This document shows positions 50,215-59,800 of a stretch of 64,000 bases of DNA, piece by piece (within the stretch, counting starts at the first letter, position 1; every line of letters begins with the position of its first letter). The stretch is from Botryobacter ruber. GTDB lineage: Bacteria > Bacteroidota > Bacteroidia > Cytophagales > Hymenobacteraceae. Location of the stretch: NCBI RefSeq assembly GCF_003347595.2, contig NZ_QCZK02000041.1, positions 186,001-250,000 on the forward strand, written 5' to 3'. The notes under the pieces were generated by a model. The model was not told the origin of the DNA, made no database searches, and saw only the letters and a program-made list of their open reading frames with translations. A program made the position numbers and the translations under genes.

Positions 50215-52101
50215 GTGAGAACCATTCTTTTCTGCTTCAGTATCTGCTGGCTGCTCCTGCTGTGGCCTGCCTGCGTGCGCACCTGCAGCGCCGGCACAGT
50301 ACCGCTTATCCGGCTGCACGACCAGGCGGAGCGCTATGCCTTGGGCAATCAGGTGGTGCTGCTCGAAGACGAAGCAGGTTCTCTTACTTTTCAGCAGGTG
50401 AAGGGTTTGCAGAATGCGTTTCAGAAAAGTTTGCAGGAGATCCCGGTGTATGGCCCTTCCTCTTCGGCGGTGTGGTGCATGTTCAGGGTGCAGAACAGGA
50501 GCCGGGAAGACAACTGGTACCTGGAAATCGGGAATTCCTACCTGAACCAGGTAGACCTGTACGAAGAAACGGAAGCAGGAAATTTCCGGGTAGTGAAGGG
50601 AGGAACAAACGAAGCTTTCCGGACACGGCACCTGAAAACGAACCGCATCATTCTGCCACTCCGCCTGCCACCGGGTACCGAACGCACCTATTATGTCCGC
50701 TTTCAGAGCAGGAGCATTTTACGTTTCCCGATCCAGGTTGCCACCATGCCGGCCCTGTACGAGAGCAACCACAGCTTCGACCTGGCTAATGGCATTTACT
50801 TCGGGCTGATGTTCTCGCTGGTCATCTTCAACCTGTTTGTCTACCTCTCGCTGCGCGATAAAGCTTACCTGTTTTACATCCTCTACATCCTGTGCCTGAC
50901 GCTGGATGTGGCCAGTGTCAGGGGATACCTGCTGGAGTGGCTCCCGGAGTCGCTGATGTGGCTTGTGACGAACCGGGTGTTTTCGGGCTTAACGATCTTT
51001 TTTGCGGTGCTTTTCACGAATGCTTTTCTGCAGGTAAAGAAGTTTATGCCGGGCCTGTACCCCTGGCGCAGGATTATTTACATTTCGGTGGCCGTCATTT
51101 TTGTACTGAGCCTGCTGCACCTTTACGTCTGGAGCTTTACCTGGATGCTGCTCACGTTTATCCCGACGTACATTTATATTTACAGTGCCGGCATAAAAAT
51201 ATACCGCAAGGGCTTCAAACCTGCCCTGTATTACACCATCGCTTTTGCCGCAGTAGGTATCGGGATTACAATTTATATCTTAAAAGACAACAACGTGCTG
51301 CCCGAAACGGCTTTTACGGAGGGGGCGCTGCAGCTGGGTTCCGTGATCGAAGCCATTGTGCTTTCTTTTGCCCTGGCCAGCAAGTTTAACTACTACCGCC
51401 GAGAAAAAAACCAGGCACAGGAACTGGCCATCCGGCAGGCTAACGCTTTTTCGCAGCAGCTCATCCAGTCGCAGGAGCACGAGCGAAAACGCATTGCAGC
51501 CGAACTCCACGACAGCGTGGGCCAGAGCCTGATCCTGATCAAAAACAAGGTACTCATGCTCCGGAAGCGTCTGGACGAACCTGCCAAAGTAAGCCAGCAC
51601 GCCGAGGACCTGACTGAAAGCGTAACCAACACGATAAATGAAATCCGGGCTATTTCCTATGCGCTCCGCCCCTTCCAGCTGGACATGCTGGGCCTGACGC
51701 AGTCCATACAAAGCCTGGCAGACGAAGTGGCCGAGGCAAGCGGCATAGCGGTAACAGTGGAGGCAGATAACGTGGACGGGCTCTTCCCGAAAAACGATGA
51801 GATTAACCTGTACCGCATTGTGCAGGAGTGCCTCAACAACATTGTTAAACATTCCGGCGCCACCCACGCCAGGCTCACCCTTACCCGTACCGAACAGGTA
51901 GTGCAGTTAATGATCGAAGACAATGGAAAGGGCATGCCCGCCGGTACCGGCAGTGTTCAAAAAAAGCAGGGCTTCGGACTGCTGGGCATCCAGGAGCGCA
52001 TCAACATACTGGCCGGTAACTGGCTTATCAAAGAAGCGGTGCCGCACGGTACCATCATTCATATTTCCATACCTATAGCTGTAGCACATGCAAACAATTA
52101 A
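50215..52101 (+). CDS. 7TMR-DISM sensor histidine kinase
   Basis: A 628-residue kinase using GTG 50215, which opens directly with a signal peptide (RTILFCFSICWLLLLWPACVRTCSA). A longer frame from 50107 would include repeat copy 15 and is rejected. The periplasmic 7TMR-DISMED2-like domain (about 30-170) is followed by seven membrane helices (about 180-375), then a HisKA_3 domain with ERKRIAAELHDSVGQSLILIKNK (His432) and an HATPase domain (EINLYRIVQECLNNIVKHSGATHARL, IEDNGKGMP, GFGLLGIQERI). It should phosphorylate the NarL-type regulator encoded next, whose gene overlaps it by 14 bp. The ligand may be a carbohydrate or other periplasmic signal. Confidence 0.88.
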   Translation: MRTILFCFSICWLLLLWPACVRTCSAGTVPLIRLHDQAERYALGNQVVLLEDEAGSLTFQQVKGLQNAFQKSLQEIPVYGPSSSAVWCMFRVQNRSREDNWYLEIGNSYLNQVDLYEETEAGNFRVVKGGTNEAFRTRHLKTNRIILPLRLPPGTERTYYVRFQSRSILRFPIQVATMPALYESNHSFDLANGIYFGLMFSLVIFNLFVYLSLRDKAYLFYILYILCLTLDVASVRGYLLEWLPESLMWLVTNRVFSGLTIFFAVLFTNAFLQVKKFMPGLYPWRRIIYISVAVIFVLSLLHLYVWSFTWMLLTFIPTYIYIYSAGIKIYRKGFKPALYYTIAFAAVGIGITIYILKDNNVLPETAFTEGALQLGSVIEAIVLSFALASKFNYYRREKNQAQELAIRQANAFSQQLIQSQEHERKRIAAELHDSVGQSLILIKNKVLMLRKRLDEPAKVSQHAEDLTESVTNTINEIRAISYALRPFQLDMLGLTQSIQSLADEVAEASGIAVTVEADNVDGLFPKNDEINLYRIVQECLNNIVKHSGATHARLTLTRTEQVVQLMIEDNGKGMPAGTGSVQKKQGFGLLGIQERINILAGNWLIKEAVPHGTIIHISIPIAVAHANN

Positions 52102-52741
52102 GATCCTCATTGCCGACGATCATCCCATCTTCCTGAAAGGGCTGAAAGAAGTTATCGAAATGGAAGAAGGTTTTCAGGTGGTGGCACAGGCGGTAAACGG
52201 GCAGGAGGCGGTGTATGCCCTCCAGACAAACCACGTAGATGTGGCCGTGCTCGATATTGATATGCCGCGCATGAATGGCCTGGAAGCAGCTGAAAAAATG
52301 TTACAGCACCAGCCACAACTGCCTATCCTGCTCCTGACCATGCACAAGGAACGGGCGCCCTTTATGAAAGCGCTGGAAATTGGCCTGGCGGGTTATGTAC
52401 TGAAGGAGAACGCGGTGAACGATGTGGTGAATGCCATTTACGCCGTAGTGGAGGGCGGCAACTACATCAGCCCCGACATGTCGGCGTACCTGCTGCGCAA
52501 GCCTGCCAAAACTGCTAAACCGACTCTGGTAGACGAGCTGCAGCTCCTCACGCCTGCCGAGCGGCAAATCCTGAAACTGATCGCCCTGTACAAGTCGAGC
52601 CGAGAGATTGCCGACGAACTATTTATCAGCGAAAAAACCGTTTCGAACCACCGCATGAACATCTCGAAAAAGCTCAGCCTGACCGGCAAGAACAGCCTGC
52701 TGCGTTTTGCCATCGAGCATGTGGGAACAGCAGGTATGTAA
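52088..52741 (+). CDS. NarL/FixJ-family response regulator
   Basis: A 217-residue DNA-binding regulator. The receiver domain (1-120) has the acidic pocket DDH (10-12), phosphoacceptor Asp56 in VLDIDMPRMNG, a Thr in LLLTMHK and a Lys in YVLKENA. The C-terminal LuxR-type helix-turn-helix (about 150-212) has LTPAERQILKLIALYKSSREIADELFISEKTVSNHRMNISKKLSL. It is the partner of the overlapping kinase. Its target site is unknown; the GGTAGTACTACC palindrome before the kinase and small barrel genes is a possible one. Confidence 0.95.
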   Translation: MQTIKILIADDHPIFLKGLKEVIEMEEGFQVVAQAVNGQEAVYALQTNHVDVAVLDIDMPRMNGLEAAEKMLQHQPQLPILLLTMHKERAPFMKALEIGLAGYVLKENAVNDVVNAIYAVVEGGNYISPDMSAYLLRKPAKTAKPTLVDELQLLTPAERQILKLIALYKSSREIADELFISEKTVSNHRMNISKKLSLTGKNSLLRFAIEHVGTAGM

Positions 52742-52773
52742 CAAACTGCTGTTTTTGCTGCTGCTTAAAAATA

Positions 52774-52810
52774 AAAAAAGCTGCCCATGTATAAACAGAG
52801 CAGCTTTTTT
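52774..52810. terminator. Bidirectional terminator
   Basis: AAAAAAGCTGC pairs with GCAGCTTTTTT (11 bp) with a 15-base loop, between the regulator gene and the convergent CBM48 gene. Confidence 0.85.
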
Positions 52811-52824
52811 CTTGCGTAAAATTG

Positions 52825-53115
52825 TTACAGCGTAATCACACTATTGCTGCTGCCAAAACTATTTGGCTGCTCGCTGTCAGCTTCCGGCTCATTCAACCAT
52901 ATTGTTTTATTCACCAGGTATCTGAATTCGTGTTGGCTGTTCTTGGGAAGGGCAGCATCGTAGGTAAAGCAGCCACCTTTTTTCTTGCTCATCGGAGCCG
53001 GATTTTCCCAATCATTATTTAAACCCAGTATTTCTACTGTCTCGGCGTTTTCAGGTGTTACCGTAAATTTCACCTTGCAATAGTCCTTCGTTTTGAGATA
53101 GGTTTTCTGTATCAT
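52825..53115 (-). CDS. CBM48/glycogen-binding-like domain protein
   Basis: A 96-residue protein that is a single early-set beta-sandwich: CKVKFTVTPENAETVEILGLNNDWENPAPMSKKKGGCFTYDAALPKNSQHEFRYLVNKTIWLNEPEADSEQPNSFGSSNSVITL matches the isoamylase/AMPK-beta glycogen-binding fold, with the conserved W, FRY and LNE positions. There is no signal peptide. It has no catalytic partner in the same frame, so it may bind glycogen or dock onto an amylase or branching enzyme. It is transcribed alone between two terminator-like or repeat features. Confidence 0.75.
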   Translation of the reverse strand: MIQKTYLKTKDYCKVKFTVTPENAETVEILGLNNDWENPAPMSKKKGGCFTYDAALPKNSQHEFRYLVNKTIWLNEPEADSEQPNSFGSSNSVITL

Positions 53116-53546
53116 TTTTTAATATAATTATTGGAAAAATAAAATTATGTTCTTTTATACAAATCACCAAAAAAAAGTAACCCATTGATACTGTAAATTT
53201 TACATGAACAAAAATTTTAAGTGCCTGTTTACCCGCTGCTGTCCTGGTCAAATCAGGTTAGTTGTTACAACAGCAACTTCCGAAAATACTTTTACAAGAA
53301 AATAGCAATCGTTTCCCGGTAGCAGGGGCAGGAGCGTTACCTACATAGCTGGTGATGCCTGTTTTCATCCTTCACCCACTTCCGGTAACGTAACTTTGGC
53401 TAAAATTTTCTGCTGCACCTGCCACCACAGCCACTGCACCACCCTGGTGCTGGTACCTACTGTTCTACAAGCGATTGTTTCAGTTTTTGATTTATTTTCA
53501 AATCACAAATTCCTGATCTTACGTTTGATGTTTAAAAACACGTAAT
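53116..53546. other. Divergent intergenic region
   Basis: This 431-bp gap separates the divergent CBM48 and pirin genes. It is A+T-rich near the CBM48 start and holds one repeat copy at 53410-53440. No promoter box was placed with confidence. Confidence 0.45.
53410..53440 (-). repeat. Interspersed repeat copy 16
   Basis: CTGCTGCACCTGCCACCACA followed by GCCACTGCACC, preceded by AAAATTTT. One of the longest matches, about 105 bp before the pirin gene. Confidence 0.9.
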
Positions 53547-54461
53547 ATGCTGGACATTGTCATAGAAGCACGCAAAGCCTCCCTGGGTCCGGGTATGGAT
53601 GTGAAGCGCATCCTGCCGTTCCGCCTGCGCAGAATGGTCGGTCCCTTTATCTTTATGGACCATGCAGGGCCGGTAGCCGTGCAGCCGCCTTTAACCCACG
53701 CTATGGACGTACTGCCGCACCCGCACATCGGCTTGTCCACCGTCAGCTATTTATTTGGCGGACAGGTTACGCACCGCGACAGCCTGGGTGTGGAGCAGAT
53801 CATTCGTCCGGGCGAAGTAAACTGGATGACGGCCGGCAGCGGCATTGCCCACTCCGAACGTTTCGAAGATCCGGCAGCCCTGGCAGGCGGCAACCTGGAG
53901 ATGATACAGACGTGGGTGGCGCTGCCGGAAAAAGACGAAGAAGCGGCGCCTTCTTTTGAAAACTACAAGCCCGATCAGCTTCCCATTTTTACCGACACCG
54001 GCGTGTGGATGCGGCTGATTGCCGGCAATGCTTACGGGTTGAAAAGTAATGTAAAAACAAACTCGCCGCTGTTTTACCTGCACGTCATCCTCGATAAGGG
54101 CGCACGCTTCGGCTTGCCCTCCGGGCACACGGAACGGGGCATATACATCGCCAAAGGAAGCCTCGAAATTTCCGGGAGAACCTATGCGGCGGGACAGATG
54201 CTCGTTTTCAACCAGGGCGCTGACCCTGCCATCGTGGCGAAGGAAAACACCACGCTCATGCTGCTGGGAGGCGAGCCGCTGGGAGAGCGGTTTATCTGGT
54301 GGAATTTTGTTTCGTCGAGGAAAGAGCGGATCGAGCAGGCCAAAGCCGACTGGAAAGCAGGGCGCATCCTGCTCCCTCCCACCGACAACCAGGAATTCGT
54401 TCCGCTGCCGGAAGACCGCTCCAGACCGGCAGGCAATCCTGCGCCGGAAGCGCTTTCGTGA
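53547..54461 (+). CDS. Pirin-family protein
   Basis: A 304-residue bicupin. The N-terminal cupin contains the pirin motif PHPHIGLSTVSYLFGGQVTHRDSLG and GEVNWMTAGSGIAHSERF; the two His in PHPHIG, the His in GIAHSE and the Glu next to it match the iron ligands of pirins. RRMVGPFIFMDHAGPVAV is the family opening. The second cupin (about 170-270) is the pirin C-terminal domain (AARGIYIAKGSLEI-like region near residue 195). Some pirins act as quercetinases, others as redox-sensing regulators; the role here is not defined. It precedes the nrf operon by about 180 bp without an obvious terminator. Confidence 0.9.
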   Translation: MLDIVIEARKASLGPGMDVKRILPFRLRRMVGPFIFMDHAGPVAVQPPLTHAMDVLPHPHIGLSTVSYLFGGQVTHRDSLGVEQIIRPGEVNWMTAGSGIAHSERFEDPAALAGGNLEMIQTWVALPEKDEEAAPSFENYKPDQLPIFTDTGVWMRLIAGNAYGLKSNVKTNSPLFYLHVILDKGARFGLPSGHTERGIYIAKGSLEISGRTYAAGQMLVFNQGADPAIVAKENTTLMLLGGEPLGERFIWWNFVSSRKERIEQAKADWKAGRILLPPTDNQEFVPLPEDRSRPAGNPAPEALS

Positions 54462-54558
54462 TTTTCTGGCAGGACACAAGCACAGCAAACTCACCTCAGC
54501 TAAAAACAAAAACCACTCTTCGCCAAGGTACCGAAACCACAAAACTTGTAACCATAAT

Positions 54559-54570
54559 CAGGTGCAGCAG
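54559..54570 (+). repeat. Fragment resembling the right end of the interspersed repeat
   Basis: CAGGTGCAGCAG, the last 12 bases of copies 15 and 18, without the GTGGCTGTGG part. It may be a decayed copy or chance. Confidence 0.3.
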
Positions 54571-54639
54571 TACACATAGTAGCAATTCCCTATATTCTTC
54601 CTTCCGGAAATTCAGCAAAAGCGTTACAAAAGCTAACCT

Positions 54640-55302
54640 ATGGCGGGATTCAGAAAACTCAAACGCTTCCTGTTCAGGCACAACCTCATCCCACCAAAAA
54701 AGTGGCGGCCTGCCGCTATCGTGGCTGTGGCTACCTTTGTGGGCCTGGGCTTGTATGTGGTAAAACTCAGCAACGCCGCTTCCTACCTTTCCGACGATCC
54801 GCAGGCCTGCGTAAACTGCCACCTCATGACGCCCCAGTACATTACCTGGAACCACAGCGCCCACCGCGAAGTAGCCAGCTGCAACGACTGCCACGTGCCA
54901 CACAACAATGTTTTTAATCAATATTATTTCAAAGCAAAAGATGGCTTGTACCATGCCTCCATCTTTACCTTAAGGGCTGAGCCGCAGGTGATACAAGCAA
55001 AAGCGCCTTCGGTAGAGGTAATACAGAATAACTGCATCCGCTGCCACGCGCAGCAGGTAACCGATGCCAGAATGGCCGGCTTTGTAGAAGATCATTACGA
55101 AAAAAGAACCGGCAGAACCTGCTGGGAATGTCACCGGGAGGTACCGCACGGAAGGGTGAAAAGCCTTTCTTCGGTTGGCCACCAGATAGAGCCCATCCGG
55201 GCGCATGCCCCGCCCGACCTGGAAATTGTACCCGCCTGGCTTAAAGCATCCATGGAAAAAAGTAAACAGAAAGCAGCAAAATCTAACAAAACAGCACCAT
55301 GA
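54640..55302 (+). CDS. nrfH: Cytochrome c nitrite reductase small subunit, quinol-oxidising (NrfH)
   Basis: A 220-residue NapC/NirT-family tetrahaem protein. One membrane anchor (about 25-45, AAIVAVATFVGLGLYVV) precedes four haem motifs: CVNCHLM (57-63), CNDCH (81-85), CIRCH (132-136) and CWECH (161-165). The Met after the first motif is typical of the NrfH haem near the quinol site. It takes electrons from menaquinol and passes them to NrfA, encoded next with a 4-bp overlap (ATGA). The C-terminus is Lys/Ala-rich. Confidence 0.95.
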   Translation: MAGFRKLKRFLFRHNLIPPKKWRPAAIVAVATFVGLGLYVVKLSNAASYLSDDPQACVNCHLMTPQYITWNHSAHREVASCNDCHVPHNNVFNQYYFKAKDGLYHASIFTLRAEPQVIQAKAPSVEVIQNNCIRCHAQQVTDARMAGFVEDHYEKRTGRTCWECHREVPHGRVKSLSSVGHQIEPIRAHAPPDLEIVPAWLKASMEKSKQKAAKSNKTAP

Positions 55303-56780
55303 AATACTGGATCCTCTTTATTGCAACCGTACTTGGCGTAGTTTTGCTAGCCATGCTGGTTTACTCCATCATGGACCGGAAAACGGAAGCACGCTTCGCC
55401 TACCAGCCCAAGGTAGAAATTGAAGGAATCGAGCCCCGGGATTCGCTCTGGGGACTGAATTACCCGCGCCAGTACCAGTCGTACCAGAAAACACAGGACA
55501 CCACGTTCAGCAGCAAATACAACACCAGCGGCTTCCGCGATGCCCTGGAAGAAAATCCGGAAACCATCATTCTCTGGGCAGGCTATGCCTTCAGCAAAGG
55601 CTACAACCAGCCGCGGGGCCACAACCACGCCGTACGCGATGTACTCAGTTCCGTGCGGATCGGCGCCCCCACAGAGGCAGGTACCGGTCCCATGCCCAGC
55701 ACCTGCTGGACCTGTAAAAGCCCTGATGTGCCCCGCCTGATGAGCGAGTTGGGTGTTGCAGACTTCTACAGCCATAAGCTTTCAGATTTCGGTGGCCAGG
55801 TGATCAACCCAATTGGCTGTGCCGACTGCCACAACCCCAAAACCATGAACCTGACCATTACAAGGCCAGCTTTGGTAGAAGCTTTTAAAGCCATGGGGCG
55901 TGACATCAACGAGGCTTCGCACCAGGAAATGCGCTCGCTTGTATGTGCGCAGTGCCACGTGGAGTACTACTTCAGTAAAACAAAACACGAAGGCGCCCAA
56001 TACCTTACCTTCCCCTGGCATAATGGCTTTACTGTAGAGGCCATGGAAGCCTACTACGACAGCATCGACTTTGCCGATTGGGTGCACCCGCTGAGCAAAG
56101 CCAGGATGCTGAAGGCACAGCACCCCGATTTCGAAATTTACACCTTTGGCGTGCATGCCGACCGCGGCATTTCCTGCGCCGACTGCCATATGCCTTACCG
56201 GACCGAAGGCGGCCAGAAATTTACAGACCACCACATCGGCTCGCCCCTCAGCAATGTAGAGAACTCCTGTTTTGTCTGCCACCGCGAAAAGGTATCGGAC
56301 CTGGTAAACGATGTGTATGAACGCCAGACGAAAGTAAAAGAAGCAACCGGCAGGCTGCAGCGGCACATTGCCATGGCCCACCTGGAGGCAGAGCAGGCCT
56401 GGAAACTCGGCGCTACAGAAGCCCAGATGAAAAACATCCTGCGGGGTATCCGCCTTGCCCAGTGGCGCTGGGATTATGTGGCAGCTTCGCACGGAGCAGG
56501 CTTTCACGCCCCCCTGGAATCGACCCGCATTGTGGCCTCGGGCTCTGCTATTATCCAGGAAGCGCGGGTAGAGCTGGCCCGGGTGCTGGCATCGCTGGGA
56601 CATAACAAACCCGTTCAAATGCCCGACCTCGACAGCAAGTCGGCGCTGCAGGCTTACATCGGCGTGGACCTGGAACAGGAAAAACGCGAGAAGGCAAAAT
56701 TCCTGGAACAGGTGGTGCCGCAGTGGCTGAAAGAAGGCAAAGCCCGCGAAGCAAAGCATAAGGTGAACATGATCAACTAA
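55299..56780 (+). CDS. nrfA: Ammonia-forming pentahaem cytochrome c nitrite reductase (NrfA)
   Basis: A 493-residue periplasmic enzyme reducing nitrite to ammonium. The active-site haem uses CWTCK (136-140) with Lys as ligand, and four CxxCH motifs follow at CADCH (174-178), CAQCH (216-220), CADCH (293-297) and CFVCH (324-328). Arg120 (SSVRIGAP), Tyr223 or Tyr224 after the third haem and His286 (FGVHADRG) match the catalytic Arg, Tyr and His. An N-terminal uncleaved-type signal or anchor (about 3-24) may keep it at the membrane with NrfH. The next gene encodes the haem-attachment protein, 54 bp away. Confidence 0.97.
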   Translation: MKYWILFIATVLGVVLLAMLVYSIMDRKTEARFAYQPKVEIEGIEPRDSLWGLNYPRQYQSYQKTQDTTFSSKYNTSGFRDALEENPETIILWAGYAFSKGYNQPRGHNHAVRDVLSSVRIGAPTEAGTGPMPSTCWTCKSPDVPRLMSELGVADFYSHKLSDFGGQVINPIGCADCHNPKTMNLTITRPALVEAFKAMGRDINEASHQEMRSLVCAQCHVEYYFSKTKHEGAQYLTFPWHNGFTVEAMEAYYDSIDFADWVHPLSKARMLKAQHPDFEIYTFGVHADRGISCADCHMPYRTEGGQKFTDHHIGSPLSNVENSCFVCHREKVSDLVNDVYERQTKVKEATGRLQRHIAMAHLEAEQAWKLGATEAQMKNILRGIRLAQWRWDYVAASHGAGFHAPLESTRIVASGSAIIQEARVELARVLASLGHNKPVQMPDLDSKSALQAYIGVDLEQEKREKAKFLEQVVPQWLKEGKAREAKHKVNMIN

Positions 56781-56834
56781 GTGCTTCTCAAAATCTCATC
56801 AGGATAAAAACACCCGACATTTTACAGTAGCAGT

Positions 56835-59800
56835 ATGACCTTCTTCAAACTTTTGCTTTCAACCAGGATAACCCTTGTTCTGCTGATTGCCTTTGCTGCT
56901 TCCATGGCTGCAGCCACCTTTATCGAAAATGACCACGGTACTGCCGTAGCCCGCGGGCTGGTGTACGAGGCCTGGTGGTTTGAACTGATCATATTGTGGC
57001 TGGCTATCAACTTCCTGAGCCACATCGGGCAGTACAAGCTCTTTCATAAAAACAGGTGGCCAATCGGCTTGTTTCATGTGGCATTTGTGATCATTATTGT
57101 GGGAGCGGGCGTTACGCGCTACTTCGGACGGGAAGGCATCATCCACATCCGGGAAGGGAAAGCCGAAAATACCTTCTACACCACCGCCCGCTACCTGCAA
57201 CTGAAACAGCATGGCAACGAAAGCGGCAAACAATTCGAGAAACCAGTCAACCTGATCAGCCACAACTTTAAGCCACAAACCACTACTGCCGGTTTTGAGG
57301 AGCAGGAGTTTAAGGTAACCTTCCAGGAACACATAACAGGAGCAAGAGAGGCAATGGTGGCAGGTGCAGAAACATTTTTAGACCTGGCAGTTGCCCTGGG
57401 CGGCGAACGGAAAGACGTCCTCATCACGCAGGGCGAAACTCTTCCAATGGGAAATATTTCGCTCGGAACGCAGCAGGAGGCTGAGCAGCCCGTAAAAATT
57501 TTCAAAACCGACAGCAGCTGGATGATACAGTCGGAACTGCACCTGCAGGTAATGGAAATGGCGACGCAGAAAATAGGCGTACTGCATGCCGGCGAAATAA
57601 AACCGCTGCAGCTGCGCACGCTCTACCAGTGGGAAGAAGGCGCCTTTTTGGTAAAAGCGATACATGAAAATGCGAAGCTGACATACCGGCCCGAGCAGGA
57701 CGAGAAGCTGGCCAAAAACCTGCCGGATGTGGTAAAGCTGAAAGTGAGCGACCAGCAGGACAAACCGGTAACGGAGCGTTATGTGAAACTGGCAAGCACC
57801 GACCCCACCTGGCACCCCTTCACCTACCAGGGAAAGCAGTATACCATAACCTACGGCCCGAAAGCTGAACAACTGCCCTTCCGCCTTCACCTGAAAAAGT
57901 TTGAACTGGAGCGCTACCCCGGCAGCCAGAGCCCCGCCAGCTACGCCAGCGAACTGAAAGTAATGGACGCCGGAAACGAATTCCCGTACCGGGTTTTCAT
58001 GAACAACGTGCTCGATTACAAAGGCTACCGCTTTTACCAGTCCTCCTACGACACCGACGAAAAAGGCACCATCCTGTCGGTAAACCAGGACAGGCCCGGC
58101 ACCTACCTCACCTACCTGGGCTACACGCTGCTGGCCCTGGGCATGTTCCTGACACTCTTTGCCAAAGGCAGTCGCTTCCGGATGCTCAACCGGAAAACGG
58201 GCGCCAGCCGCAAAAAGACGACAGCCACACAAGTTACGGCGATGCTGGCGCTTTGCCTCCTGGAGATACAGGCACAGGCACAACCGGAGGCAAGGCCTCT
58301 TGTGGTGCCCCAGGAAAAAGCAGCAGCCTATGGCAAACTGATCGTGCAGGACCTGGACGGGCGCTTGAAGCCGCTCAACACATTGGCCAACGAAATCCTG
58401 CGCAAACTCAACGGCAGGTCCACCATCACCCTTCCCGGCAATTCCGGCGAAGTAACGCTTTCCTCTGAGCAGTTCCTGCTGGCCGTACAACTCGACCCCA
58501 TTACGTTCAGCGGCCTGCCTGTCATCAAAATCGACAAGGAAAAATCACGAGAGGCTTTTGCAGCGATGGGCATTACGCCACGAGACCGGGTTAGCTTTAA
58601 AGACTTTATCAACGACGACGGTGACTACCTACTGCATGAGCTGGTGGAGGAGGCAAACAAACTGAAGCCTGCTGAACGGAACGAAGCGCACAAGGAGCTG
58701 CTGAAAACGGACGAGCGTTTCAATATTTTCTATGCCCTGCTTACCGGCGATTTCCTACGGATTTTCCCCAACAAGCACGATGAGAACAACACCTGGTTCA
58801 CGAGCCAGCAGTCGCAGCAGGGTTTTACAGAAGAAGATGCCCGGTTCGTAAAAAGTATCACCTCCATTTACCTGGCGGGGCTGCACAAAGGGTTGCAGAA
58901 TGGCGACTGGGCGCAGGCCGATGAGGCGCTGGCCTACATGCACCTTTTCCAGCAGCAAGCCGGCGTGAACGTATATCCCGAAGAAAACCTGGTCGAAGCC
59001 GAACTGCTCTACAACCGCCTAAACCTGGGCACCAACCTTTTCGGCCCCTTCTGGCTGACCGGCATTTTTATGCTGGTACTGGGGATTACTATGCTGTTTA
59101 AAGAGGCAAAGCCCGTGCAGTGGGCCTGGAATGCGGGCAAGGTACTTAGCTGGCTCGGTTTTGTTATCTTTACCTTCCACCTGTGCCTGCGCTGGTATAT
59201 CGCCAAACATCCGCCCTGGACCGATGGCTTCGAAATGCTGGTGTTTGTAGCCTGGGGTGTGCTGCTGTTTGGCCTGCTCTTTTCCGGCAAATCCAGGTTT
59301 ACCGTTCCGCTCGGGCTGTTATTTTCGGGCACGCTGCTGTTCGTCGGTTTCCTGGACTGGCTCAATCCCGAAATTACCAACCTGATGCCGGTGCTGCATT
59401 CTTACTGGCTGAAGATTCATGTAGCAATTATCGTAAGCTCGTATGCCCCACTGGCGCTGGCGGCCGTGCTGGCCTTGCTGAGTTTGCTCTTCATCATTTT
59501 CAAGCCGTCTTCGCCTAAAGCCACCTGGTGGGCGAGCATGCAGGAACTTACCGTCGTAAACGAGCTAGCTGTTACCATCGGGCTGTTTCTGCTGACCATC
59601 GGCACGTTCCTGGGAGGCGTGTGGGCTAACGAAAGCTGGGGGCGCTACTGGGCCTGGGACCCAAAGGAAACCTGGGCGCTGATCTCCATTATCGTCTACG
59701 CCTTTGTGCTGCACCTGCGCCTGATTCCGGCCCTGAAGAATGCCTTCGTCTACAACCTTGCCAGCCTGTGGGCATTTTCGGCCATCATCATGACTTCGTT

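Noticed and set aside
53547-56780. Pirin as part of the nrf operon
   Set aside because: About 180 bp separate them and a possible repeat fragment lies between; co-transcription cannot be shown from sequence.
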